NCBI RefSeq assembly: GCF_023283825.1
Contig: NZ_JAKILD010000002.1
Location: 215,275-279,274, forward strand
From: Shewanella olleyana
Lineage (GTDB): Bacteria; Pseudomonadota; Gammaproteobacteria; Enterobacterales; Shewanellaceae
Length of the DNA stretch: 64,000 bases
Reading direction: 5' to 3'
The position numbers and the translations under genes were made by a program. Under the pieces are notes generated by a model. It made no database searches and was not told the DNA's origin. It worked only from the letters and a program-made list of their open reading frames with translations. Shown here piece after piece: positions 46,458 to 55,038 of this stretch (the stretch's first letter is position 1; every line of letters begins with the position of its first letter).

Positions 46458-47424
46458 TTTTCACTAGGTGATTAAGTGATTAAGTCGAACTATGGTGAGT
46501 CACACGATTAGTTTATCCCCTAATATAAATCGTTAATGAGATTTTCTTTAATTCAGAATTGAAAGCTGTGGTTGTTGATAAATTAAGCAACCCTCGTTAG
46601 ATTTAATTTTATCTGTAAGTAAGTGATAGGTTGCAAAGTTATACAAGCATCGAATACTCAGTTAAAAGCGAGGAAATTCTAGGTATATATTGCTTTTTAC
46701 ACTTGGTAAATCCCATTTCCGCGAACGCCTCTTGCTTTAAGTTTCGTGTCGCAACCCTCGTGTCGAGGGTTGCGACACGAAAATGCAGAAATTTTCTTCA
46801 GATTTACCTAAAAACCAATTGGACATATAAATCAAAGCTGCCCCCTTTATGGGTTAGATCTTTTACTCATTCACACCCAGTTCATGCACTTTTGCCCTAT
46901 TAAAGGTTATCCATTTTATTAATGCGCCTTGCAGTGCCCCTGCAAGCATGCATCAACAGTGTTTAGCTATAGCGATTCTATATACCGTAGAGTAACGAGG
47001 TGAAAGTCTAAGTCATTGATATTAATTATTCTTATGTCTTATCTTAGTTAGGACATTGTATCACTCCATTGTTATGAAAGTGATTTGCAGTACTTTATAT
47101 GTGTTAAGCCTTGCACCTCAAGGGTTTAACACGCAGATAATGGTGAAGGGATAGGGGGAGACGCTATGCCTGAAAGATTAAAACACTTATTTTACAGCGA
47201 CTTAGCTAAAGCACCAAAAAGCCGATTTTGCTGGATGTCTAACACATTTAACCTGTCTCAGTAAGTAAGCTGGCCGGTGAACAACATAAGCATTTTCGTA
47301 CTCAGTTAAATCAATAGCGCTAGGTAAGAGTTTACCCAAAAACTGAAAAGTATGTTACTTGAGTTATACTGCTACTATTACGCTAATTAACCATATCAAA
47401 CTTTAATTTTTTGAGGGTAATAAA
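46458..47424. other. Gene-poor stretch with a long perfect hairpin
   Basis: No clear gene. It holds a 19-bp-stem hairpin (46742-46782), an imperfect inverted repeat at 47098-47133 (GTGTTAA...TTTAACAC), and a 32-codon open frame at 47166 with a good Shine-Dalgarno sequence (GGGGGAG), starting MPERLKHLFYSDLAKAPKSR, that could be a gene remnant. Confidence 0.5.
46742..46782. repeat. 41-base near-perfect hairpin
   Basis: A 19-bp uninterrupted stem (TTTCGTGTCGCAACCCTCG and its complement) is closed by a TGT loop. There is no T run, so it is not an ordinary terminator. It lies between umuC and the phosphoesterase gene. Confidence 0.9.
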
Positions 47425-48213
47425 ATTAAATTTATTCCAGTTAGTGATCTTCATCTTGATGATTACACAATTAGGCAAGACTTTTGGTTGGACTTTGATC
47501 CCGAAGCGGTTTTAGTTATTGCAGGTGATGCTGGTAATGCTCTGTCCGGCATTGATTATATTAAGAATATTTTATGCAAATACTTTCGGGCGGTTATTTA
47601 TGTCGCAGGAAATCATGAGTGGTACAGCAACCTTAACCGCCAGTTCCGCTTAAACGTTTATAGTTTATGCAAAGAGGCTATAAATAACGTAAATTATTCT
47701 AAAGTTATTTCAAACTCGCCATTAATGAGAATAAAGAAGCATAGTGAAATGGTCGATAATTTATATTTTCTTGATAATGAAAAAATTGAGATAGATGGTT
47801 TTTCTATATATGGAGGCTCGCTTTGGTTCCCAATTCATACATACTCTAAAGAGTTGTTAAGTGATTTTGAGTTATTAATGAATGACCCTAAATATATTAA
47901 TTATAAAATTATCGAAGAACAATATAATGAATTTGTTAAGAATTTTCCTGAGCAAGTCGATTTAGTCGTGTCACATCACCTACCAAATCTGGAAGCTTTC
48001 GCATTGGAAGAAAATAGAGCGAGTAAATATGCTCCATTTTACCATGCATCTTTGCCTACAAAGTTAATATCAAAAACTAGGTATTGGGTGGCAGGTCATC
48101 AACATGATGCAATTGAAAAGCTAATAGCTGGTAATGTTAGGTTTATTTGCAACCCTAAGGGTGTCCGACCTATTGCTCCAGGATTGCTTATAGATAAAGT
48201 GTATCGATTATAG
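47425..48213 (+). CDS. Metallophosphoesterase with a likely ATT start
   Basis: About 262 residues of the calcineurin-like phosphoesterase fold. The full set of metal motifs is visible only if translation begins upstream of the first TTG (47488): SDLHLD (DxH), IAGDAGNAL (GDxxD-like, with Asn), AGNHEWY (GNHE), SHHLP and GHQHD (GHxH). The only reading that includes SDLHLD starts at ATT 47425, 7 bases after GAGGG. No ATG, GTG or TTG exists before the motif and after the upstream stop. This may be a rare ATT start or a damaged ATG. The substrate is unknown. Confidence 0.75.
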   Translation: MKFIPVSDLHLDDYTIRQDFWLDFDPEAVLVIAGDAGNALSGIDYIKNILCKYFRAVIYVAGNHEWYSNLNRQFRLNVYSLCKEAINNVNYSKVISNSPLMRIKKHSEMVDNLYFLDNEKIEIDGFSIYGGSLWFPIHTYSKELLSDFELLMNDPKYINYKIIEEQYNEFVKNFPEQVDLVVSHHLPNLEAFALEENRASKYAPFYHASLPTKLISKTRYWVAGHQHDAIEKLIAGNVRFICNPKGVRPIAPGLLIDKVYRL

Positions 48214-48268
48214 TTCAGGTTATTCGATACTTAATACTTCTAGTGCTTAATAACCTTAAGGATTTTGT

Positions 48269-48627
48269 ATGGCAGGGAACTGCAAAACGGTTCCATCTAC
48301 TAGTTCGCAAAATGTACACCAGAGCAAGATAGACAAAGAATTAATATAGCCTTTGATTGAACCGTCAGCAGATAAAGTTTATGCACTAGTTGAAGGAGCA
48401 TGTTCGCTAATTCCAATGTGGTCTGTGGTACTTCATCAACTTGCAGAAAGCCCCATTGAAAAAAGAAGAGAGAAATGGCGTATTCAGGTGACCGATTCAA
48501 TAAATAGTCTTATTGAAAAAAAAGTCTAAGCTTGTCCACTCTGCTGGATACGGAAAAGAACTTTTCACTACTTATTCAAGCTTGTCAGTATGCAGTCAAA
48601 ACCCATCAAAAAGAAAAGCTTCAAGCA
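48269..48627 (+). pseudogene. Broken small gene with in-frame stop and frameshift
   Basis: From ATG 48269 (AAGG upstream) the frame is interrupted by TAG at 48347. It resumes as PLIEPSADKVYALVEG, then shifts frame in an A8 run near 48514-48524, and continues as LDTEKNFSLLIQACQYAVK and THQKEKLQALK. The HQKEKLxAL segment recalls a family of hypothetical (DUF4393-like) proteins. The end is lost at the junction with a recombinase remnant. Confidence 0.65.
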
Positions 48628-48753
48628 CTAAAATACAGCGTGCGCGTCCCGACTGTAGGCATCGATAGTAGCAGGTCGCTTGCCTTGCAGTGTTAAGTTG
48701 GTAAGATGTTGTTCATAAAGAAAATCAAAGCGTTGTTGCTCGGATGCGTTCAT
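48628..48753 (-). pseudogene. N-terminal remnant of a tyrosine recombinase
   Basis: Only the first 41 residues remain: MNASEQQRFDFLYEQHLTNL then TLQGKRPATIDAYSRDAHAV. This matches the N-terminal core-binding part of phage-type integrases found with IS91-like elements. GGAG precedes the ATG. The frame stops at the join with the broken gene next to it. Confidence 0.7.
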
Positions 48754-48853
48754 GGTGATACTCCTAGATTAATGCCAAGGTTGGCAAGGTCTGTAAGTAT
48801 TTAAGATGGGTTAATAAAGGTGAGCTTTTATTTTCCTGCCGCGGAGCGGCTTC

Positions 48854-48913
48854 GTTCAACAAGCGATTTATGCCTTGCAAACAACGCAACGCATAAATAC
48901 TAAAACGTTATAT
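48854..48913 (+). other. Possible attC-like (integron cassette) site
   Basis: A 60-base segment with GTTCAAC (matches RYYYAAC) at 48854-48860, an internal inverted repeat ATTTATGC/GCATAAAT, and ACGTTATAT at the end. The core at the end is not a perfect GTTRRRY. It lies directly before a small gene whose stop codon lies inside ATATAACAAG. Confidence 0.35.
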
Positions 48914-48934
48914 GCCTGAATAATTGGGAGTGTT

Positions 48935-49204
48935 ATGAGGCCTGTGAAATTAATGAAGCTATATATTAAAGCCAAATGGGTTTGGCCTATTAGAATAATT
49001 TGCTTATTTATATCAGCTCCGTTTTTGCATAAAGTTTATACTGCGTTTTCAACGGGTATAGCTGAATCGAGTAGATATACTTCGGTGCAAGGTGAGGATT
49101 GGGGCTTTTATGCTTTTGTATTTAAATATATGGCTTTTGCATTTTTATTTGTCTGGCTGGGGACATTTGGCACAAAAGAAAAACGTGTTGAAGGCGTCAT
49201 ATAA
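48935..49204 (+). CDS. Small membrane protein, cassette-like
   Basis: An 89-residue protein with two predicted transmembrane segments (about 17-36 and 60-78) and basic ends. GGGAG precedes the ATG. The gene starts 22 bases after CGTTATATGCC, and its TAA stop is embedded in ATATAACAAG. This layout is typical of integron gene cassettes. No family is recognised. Confidence 0.6.
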   Translation: MRPVKLMKLYIKAKWVWPIRIICLFISAPFLHKVYTAFSTGIAESSRYTSVQGEDWGFYAFVFKYMAFAFLFVWLGTFGTKEKRVEGVI

Positions 49205-49456
49205 CAAGAGTTCAAGCTGTCAACTTTAATTAGATACTTCTAACCCTTTAATGTTCATTAATAAGTTAGCTTTACTCTTAAGTAGAGGCCAACTTTCATT
49301 AACCGCTACAATGGCATGTTTATAGCTCTAAACTAATACTCTCTGATAGTGTGTTACTGTATGGAGTAACTCAATATTGCCTCATTAGGCAGATTACTTT
49401 GTAAAGTCACCCAGGCTAACCTTTTGATTATTATGCTTACACCCGTTATTCAAGTT

Positions 49457-49906
49457 TCAAACTCTAAGGAAATCTCTTACGCATTTCCAGTCCAAGAAAG
49501 CTTCGCTACCAAAGTGTATGACTTTACCTGTAAATGCCTCCTGTCCTTTTCCTTCATTGTAATCATCGATAAGAAAATCTCCTTTAAGTAAATCTTTCCT
49601 TGGGGAGATAATTAAGCGATGTACATATTCCATACCTAAATAAGCCTCTACCCAGGTTCGTTTTTCTGTATAGCAAAGTGGATTCATAACCGAAGGTGCT
49701 GTGAGTATAAATGGGTCGTAACGTTCAGATGCTAACAGCTGTTCCATAGCCTCAATACCACCAGTTATTGGTAGCAAGTTGTGAAAGAAACCTGCCTGAC
49801 TTTGAGGGTATAGAATTTTAGGGGCTAACTTTAACGCTAGTTTGTGAGCGCTTGCGTAATCACACAGAGTATCATCCATGTCTATATAGATAACTTTCTT
49901 ACTCAT
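49457..49906 (-). CDS. NT5C-type 5'(3')-deoxyribonucleotidase
   Basis: A 149-residue HAD-superfamily phosphatase. YIDMDDTLCDY (Asp9 and Asp11) is the catalytic motif I, ILTAPSVMN gives motif II, and KGDFLIDDYNEGKG the later acidic motif. The family dephosphorylates deoxyribonucleoside 5'-monophosphates. A degenerate copy of its middle part lies at 32675-32830. It lies just downstream of the Tn7-like tniQ on the same strand and may be cargo of that element. Confidence 0.83.
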   Translation of the reverse strand: MSKKVIYIDMDDTLCDYASAHKLALKLAPKILYPQSQAGFFHNLLPITGGIEAMEQLLASERYDPFILTAPSVMNPLCYTEKRTWVEAYLGMEYVHRLIISPRKDLLKGDFLIDDYNEGKGQEAFTGKVIHFGSEAFLDWKCVRDFLRV

Positions 49907-50020
49907 AAACTTGTTTCCTTTGTAGTGGTACGATTGATTACATCACTTCTAACTTCAACAAGCACCACATGATAAAACTACAATAAGATTTGATAGCTGT
50001 TTAAGTTGTACTAGGTCAAT

Positions 50021-51373
50021 TTAAAACTCCAAAGTAAGTTGGTTTTTAAGTTTTCTAATATTAAGAACATCATTAAAATCAACTAGTTTATCACTATTAA
50101 ATCCTGCCCACTTTGGAATACGTGCCATTCCTCGCTTTCTAAACGCTAAAATTTCTTCTCGAGAAGCACCGGTAATTCTTATCGCTTTATCTATATCCAC
50201 CATGCGTTCATTCATGCTATTAAAATGTTCTTTTGCAAAGCTTTGCAGTGATTCTTTTTCACAATAAATAGAGTCCAGTAACGACTTCCCAGGATGATAG
50301 CCACAGACAAGCTTACGTTGATGAACCGCAATAACGACATCTTGTATTTCAACATCATTTCTCCATAAAAGAGGCTGATAAGAAGACAGCGGTTCCATTG
50401 CAGGTGACATTTGATTTGTGGAAAACAGCGTGAATAAGGGTGATATATCAACAATGGATTTAATTGATAGTCTTGCATTCGTTTGCGCGCGGATAAGGCT
50501 TACTGACGCTAACTTAACTAGACCTTCAATAGTAACGCCTAATAATCTACATGCTTCGTTAGCTGATAACCAAACTTCTGACACACTTGATAAGCATCTT
50601 ATGTGAAACTGTTTTGTTTCGTTTTTTAACGTCTCTACGGTGGGCCAATTTGTTTTTAACTGACCTAATAAGCGTTCTATATCGACATTAGCAATGTTTT
50701 TAGGGTAATTCCCAGATATTGAAAGAATAGAATCGCGCGCCCAATTTTTCGCAATGCCAATATCTGTTAGCAATGAGTAACCCAGTATTAGGGCGTGTTG
50801 GAAATCTGGTATACGAGGGTATTTGCTGGATTTGATTGGGCCGCTATTTTCAAAGAGATGAGCAGCCAATAAAACATCACTTATTTGTTCATGTGATAAA
50901 TGTAGGTGTTCACTACTTTCGGCTTTTAGTGGCCGATGACACGCTGGGTTTGTACATCTTGCTTGTAACAAAGCAGGTTCAAATTTTAGGAGTGAACCGC
51001 AATGAGAGCAGTGACTTATCAAGTCAGTCTTATGTATACGGCAGTATGATTCAAAAGGGTTTTGCCATATATTACGATAATACGCAGATTCTCTAATGCA
51101 TTCTGGGCAAACTTTTGGCGTAAGTTGAAGCGATAAGTTAAACAGGGGGCTCTGAACACTTGATAAATTAAACCCCTTTGGCAGTAACAAATCAATTTCA
51201 GGCACTTTAGAGTCAATACCTTTTATAATTCGATTTAACTGGGCATCATTCACTAATGCAGATGCTCTCGTTAACCCATTGCGTATGATTAAACGAAGTA
51301 GGTAACCAATAGGGGCTTCTTTTACGATAGCTGTGGGTTTAATACTAATTTGCATTTTTTGCATTTTTTTCAT
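50021..51373 (-). CDS. tniQ: TniQ/TnsD-family target-selection protein
   Basis: A 450-residue protein. The N-terminal TniQ domain (KEAPIGYLLRLIIRNGLTRA) is followed by two zinc-finger groups: CPEC (89-92) with CRIH (111-114), and CSHC (122-125) with C140 and C145. TniQ-family proteins connect the target site to TnsC. It is shorter than Tn7 TnsD and longer than CRISPR-associated TniQ. It overlaps the end of tnsC by 29 bases. The start among Met1, Met4 and Met7 is uncertain. Confidence 0.88.
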   Translation of the reverse strand: MKKMQKMQISIKPTAIVKEAPIGYLLRLIIRNGLTRASALVNDAQLNRIIKGIDSKVPEIDLLLPKGFNLSSVQSPLFNLSLQLTPKVCPECIRESAYYRNIWQNPFESYCRIHKTDLISHCSHCGSLLKFEPALLQARCTNPACHRPLKAESSEHLHLSHEQISDVLLAAHLFENSGPIKSSKYPRIPDFQHALILGYSLLTDIGIAKNWARDSILSISGNYPKNIANVDIERLLGQLKTNWPTVETLKNETKQFHIRCLSSVSEVWLSANEACRLLGVTIEGLVKLASVSLIRAQTNARLSIKSIVDISPLFTLFSTNQMSPAMEPLSSYQPLLWRNDVEIQDVVIAVHQRKLVCGYHPGKSLLDSIYCEKESLQSFAKEHFNSMNERMVDIDKAIRITGASREEILAFRKRGMARIPKWAGFNSDKLVDFNDVLNIRKLKNQLTLEF

Positions 51374-52346
51374 TTTTTTGATTTGTTTTTTTAGACTGCT
51401 CTAACGTATATTCCGCCATAACTTTTGAAATCTTTTGGGTTACCCATTGGGTATCATCTAAGTTAGTAAAAGGGTTCTTAGCTCCTTTGCAATACAGGTT
51501 GAAATTGATACTCAATGCTTGATATAGCGACTCTAAATCATGACTCTTCATACAGTTTTCTTGCATGAACAAATCGTTCAAGGTACTCATACTTCTCTCT
51601 TGATAGGCTATATAGACTCGAAAATAGAACTGTTGATGCAATAGGTTTTTACTGTCTAATACCGGCCCAATAATTTGCCTAAGAAACCAATCAACGCAGA
51701 GTACCCATGACTTCTTTTTAGGTACATGGCGCCTTAGTGATATAGGACGTAACATTCTCCGTGAGAGTTGCTCGTCATCATCAAGCTGCTTATTGTTATC
51801 ACCAAACGCCATCAACCTAGAGGCAAGTTTACTGCCTGAAAAAACAATAGAGCATCGAATATCTTCTTCATCAATTAACCAGCAAAGGTATTTGATAATA
51901 GATTGAAAGAGAATGCCATCATAGGTTGTAGATAGGTTTTGTATTTCATCCAAAATAATAAGCTCTACCTCATGCTCTTTGAGCAAGGTAATCAATTGGA
52001 TTTCCAGTTCAGTTGAATGCGGTCTCCCTCTTAACATTGGCCCACCTAAAGCAGAGATCAACGTTTTCATGAGGTCATTCACACTGGATTTACCTTGGCG
52101 CACAGCGTAATAAAAAACAGGAATAGTCTTCTTTTCAAGGGTCTTAACTGGATTAAATAATTGTTGATACGCTTTCAATAAATACGTTTTACCTTCTCCG
52201 GACGAGCCATAGATAAGTAACGCTTTTTTAGTGCATGATTCATTAAAATACATACTGTGAACAAGCTTGATACACTCAATAATCTTCTTAGTTTTGGCGC
52301 TTTTATAGATGAGGTTTTCTGATATATCCACGGTTGAATCATGCAT
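51345..52346 (-). CDS. tnsC: TnsC/TniB AAA+ ATPase
   Basis: A 333-residue AAA+ regulator of Tn7-like transposition. The Walker A motif is GSSGEGKT (47-54) and Walker B is LIILDEIQNL (Asp133-Glu134). The sensor region follows in IVFSGSKLASRLM. It links TniQ to the TnsA/TnsB transposase. ATG 52346 shares one base with the tnsB stop (TAATG); an in-frame TTG at 52352 is less likely. The end is Lys/Asn rich. Confidence 0.9.
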   Translation of the reverse strand: MHDSTVDISENLIYKSAKTKKIIECIKLVHSMYFNESCTKKALLIYGSSGEGKTYLLKAYQQLFNPVKTLEKKTIPVFYYAVRQGKSSVNDLMKTLISALGGPMLRGRPHSTELEIQLITLLKEHEVELIILDEIQNLSTTYDGILFQSIIKYLCWLIDEEDIRCSIVFSGSKLASRLMAFGDNNKQLDDDEQLSRRMLRPISLRRHVPKKKSWVLCVDWFLRQIIGPVLDSKNLLHQQFYFRVYIAYQERSMSTLNDLFMQENCMKSHDLESLYQALSINFNLYCKGAKNPFTNLDDTQWVTQKISKVMAEYTLEQSKKTNQKNEKNAKNAN

Positions 52347-54421
52347 TACCAAACATCCTCACCTTCATCGTCATCATCTTCAAACACATTCAAACCAGTG
52401 TCATTAACATTGTCTTCCAACAAATCCTCACTGACTAATTGGCTATTATCTTCAGGTAGAGAGGTAGGCTCTAATTCTGATTCCGGTTCAGGGGGCGGGA
52501 TATTTGCCAGCACGTCGACATCTTTCATTTTTGTGATTTTTTGAGACTTTGTAATCCGCTCTTCTGTATTCAAGTCAAGCATGTTATTAGCTTCATAACT
52601 TGGAATTGAAGGCCCTCTCTTTGGAGAACGGCGTTTCGATACAGGGCAAAACTTTTCAATGTTAAGTGCATTGGGAGTTTTTGGATCGATAATGTCATTT
52701 ATATCAATGTTTGCAGTCACTGAGAGGTGACCATTGAGATCATCAAAAGAAATTGGGTCCTCATTCTTAAAGACATTGACGTTTCGAGCAATGATTTCAA
52801 TTTTTGTATTATCTACAGGGTGAGTTGCAACCACTGTCACTTGACGTGCATCGTATTTGTCAAAGTAGATTTTTACAATTGGTGATTGATGACGACCGAA
52901 GTCTTTGAGCGTTCCATATAGGGCTCTTAATTCTTCGCTTTCAAAAATCTGTTTTTGGCAATACACGGTGCCATTGGATTGAAGTTTGCTACTTGCTCGA
53001 AAGAGCTCTACGTGAAAAGCGTGTTTAATGCTCTCGTAGTTAAAATGGTCTCTAGGGGTTTCAATCATAGATTCATGCCACAACTCATTCGGTGTCTTCC
53101 CCGTAGATGGGTGAACAGTGTTGTGATAGTGAACCATATAGGTATTTAATAGCCGTTTAAAATCGCTAACAAGTAGGTTAGCAACATCTTTGGGACGTTT
53201 TTGGAGTAACGCCTTGTGGTCTGTTCTTTTTCCAAGATAAGAGTTTAATCCAATGGTAAACTCACCCGATGCGGTGGTTATCTCTGTTCCTTTTAAACAA
53301 TTATTACGTAAATTTCGGTTAAAACTTTCTATAAACGGCTTTTTTTCGGGATGATTAGAAGGACAATGAACAAGGTTAATACTCAATGATTCAGCCAGTT
53401 TTTTGATTAATGTATTATTGTAACCAGGCCCATTATCTAGCACGATTGATTCAGGCCGCCCTGAGTAAGGTAAATTTTCATTTGAAATGAAAATGTTGCG
53501 CAAAGAATTTAAGACACCTAATTTGTTCTCAGCCCCAAAATCAACAACGACTGAAACGATAGCGCGGGTATAAGCATCAATAGCTAGATACAAAGAGATG
53601 CTGGGCGTCGGAAAGTGTGTGTTATCATCAATTAAACATAGATTCAAACAAACACGGTCTACTTCTACCCGCTGTAATGCGTATTGTGTTTTTATGCTCG
53701 AACACAATGACAATGACAGTTTGTTGCGCTCTTTTTCTGACAAGTTAGGGTTGTTCAATTTTAGTGAAACCTCATTTAATTGTTTGAGTCTGCGCCTAAA
53801 TGTGCGCTGCGATACAATTTTAATATTTTCATTTTCAACGGCTGCCTTTTTGGCTTGACGTGTATAACTGCGATAGTAATTCTTAACTACATTCGAATTT
53901 GAATTAGAAAAAGCTTTACCAATAAACACTGACAAGAAGTTTTCAGTAGCAGTATTTAAGCGCGTTCGACAATCTCGTTTCTTACAAGCCAGTGCTTCTG
54001 CTTCAAAATCAGAATTTACAAAACGCTTCCAGTATTTACAGAGTGTCTTCCAGGCTGGATGTTTATTGCACATCGTTTCAGGGTGAAGCTTTTCCACTGT
54101 CTCAATCACTTTTAAATAAGTGCTATGAGTTGAAGGGCGATGACCTTCCTCTACAATGTCATGCATCACGTGCATGTATTTCAATTTGTCGCTTGCAAAT
54201 TCTTTTTGGTATTCAGTTAGTTCAATGGGCGTAGTAATTGGCAGCCGCATTGATAATCGTTTTTCATTAATTTCGTGTTCAAATAGCTTGCGGTCTAATA
54301 GTTGCTCTTGCTCTGCAGAGTTCTCACCACTTAAAACGACATTATTAGGCGTCATCGCAATAATTTGCTGGATGCCCCCACGTTCAGTATTAAACTCTGT
54401 GCCAACCGTGTAGCCGTACAT
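52346..54421 (-). CDS. tnsB: TnsB-type DDE transposase
   Basis: A 691-residue transposase with the Mu/TnsB fold. The N-terminal DNA-binding region (about 60-230) contains HTH segments. The catalytic triad is Asp255 (VEVDRVCLN), Asp329 (ESIVLDNGPGYNN) and Glu365 (KPFIESFNRNLR). The Mu-type C-terminal beta barrel follows (DKYDARQVTVVATHP). An acidic C-terminal tail ends EDDDDEGEDVW, probably for TnsC contact. It starts 2 bases after tnsA. The length is normal. Confidence 0.93.
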   Translation of the reverse strand: MYGYTVGTEFNTERGGIQQIIAMTPNNVVLSGENSAEQEQLLDRKLFEHEINEKRLSMRLPITTPIELTEYQKEFASDKLKYMHVMHDIVEEGHRPSTHSTYLKVIETVEKLHPETMCNKHPAWKTLCKYWKRFVNSDFEAEALACKKRDCRTRLNTATENFLSVFIGKAFSNSNSNVVKNYYRSYTRQAKKAAVENENIKIVSQRTFRRRLKQLNEVSLKLNNPNLSEKERNKLSLSLCSSIKTQYALQRVEVDRVCLNLCLIDDNTHFPTPSISLYLAIDAYTRAIVSVVVDFGAENKLGVLNSLRNIFISNENLPYSGRPESIVLDNGPGYNNTLIKKLAESLSINLVHCPSNHPEKKPFIESFNRNLRNNCLKGTEITTASGEFTIGLNSYLGKRTDHKALLQKRPKDVANLLVSDFKRLLNTYMVHYHNTVHPSTGKTPNELWHESMIETPRDHFNYESIKHAFHVELFRASSKLQSNGTVYCQKQIFESEELRALYGTLKDFGRHQSPIVKIYFDKYDARQVTVVATHPVDNTKIEIIARNVNVFKNEDPISFDDLNGHLSVTANIDINDIIDPKTPNALNIEKFCPVSKRRSPKRGPSIPSYEANNMLDLNTEERITKSQKITKMKDVDVLANIPPPEPESELEPTSLPEDNSQLVSEDLLEDNVNDTGLNVFEDDDDEGEDVW

Positions 54422-54423
54422 GA

Positions 54424-55038
54424 TTAATTGCCTACTCGTTGTAAAATTGAATTCGCACTAATGAGTTCTGCTTCATTAAATTCATAAACACCTGAGGTGA
54501 GTAGGGTGTACGCTTCCGATGCTGGGTATTCCGTAAAGGCTTTTAGCTCAGCAATAAGTTCTGAAAATGAAATGGTATCGGGCAACGAATATTGCTCAGG
54601 TCGGAATGAGGGTTTTAACAGGTAGTTAGCAGCTAATAATTTAAGGTTATGTAGTTCAATTTCATTAATATCTTTAGCGACGATGAGTTCAATACCTAAG
54701 CCGGTGGTGCGCAAAGCATAATCATTAAAGGAAGAGACTTTCTTGATGTATTCATCAGTCGAAAATTTTTCATGATGGATTTCAATGTATGCTTCATGTC
54801 CATTTTTATACTTCACTAAAAAGTCCGGTGTAAATCGACAATTTTTGCCTAGCATTTCAAGATGCATGCTTTCTGGCTGCGCAGCAAAGGACAGCACATT
54901 AGGATTAACTTCGAGACGTAGGGCTAAAATCCACTCAAGAAATGATTCAAGCTGAAGGGCACAACCTGACTTCTTCGAATAAAATCGAATGACGTGCCTT
55001 CCTCTATGTTTATTTGCACTTCTCTTGTTACTCATCAA
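54424..55038 (-). CDS. tnsA: TnsA-family endonuclease with altered catalytic site
   Basis: A 204-residue protein with the TnsA N-terminal nuclease fold: LESFLEWILALRLEVNPNVLSF, then FTPDFLVKYKNG (Asp72), and the strand AYIEIHHEKF. In TnsA the last motif normally is Glu/Gln-x-Lys. Here it reads Glu86-Ile-His88, so the catalytic Lys is replaced. The C-terminal domain (about 115-204) would bind TnsC. TnsA cuts the 5' ends for cut-and-paste transposition; with an impaired nuclease, cointegrates are expected. It is the first gene of the operon. Confidence 0.85.
   Translation of the reverse strand: MMSNKRSANKHRGRHVIRFYSKKSGCALQLESFLEWILALRLEVNPNVLSFAAQPESMHLEMLGKNCRFTPDFLVKYKNGHEAYIEIHHEKFSTDEYIKKVSSFNDYALRTTGLGIELIVAKDINEIELHNLKLLAANYLLKPSFRPEQYSLPDTISFSELIAELKAFTEYPASEAYTLLTSGVYEFNEAELISANSILQRVGN

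Noticed and set aside
46631..46903. 90-codon open frame
   Set aside because: It runs through the perfect hairpin, has no ribosome-binding site and no recognisable protein features.
47098..47133. Inverted repeat with GTTAAGC and GTTTAAC, considered as an attC site
   Set aside because: The two core-like boxes are in the wrong order for attC on both strands, and there is no adjoining cassette.
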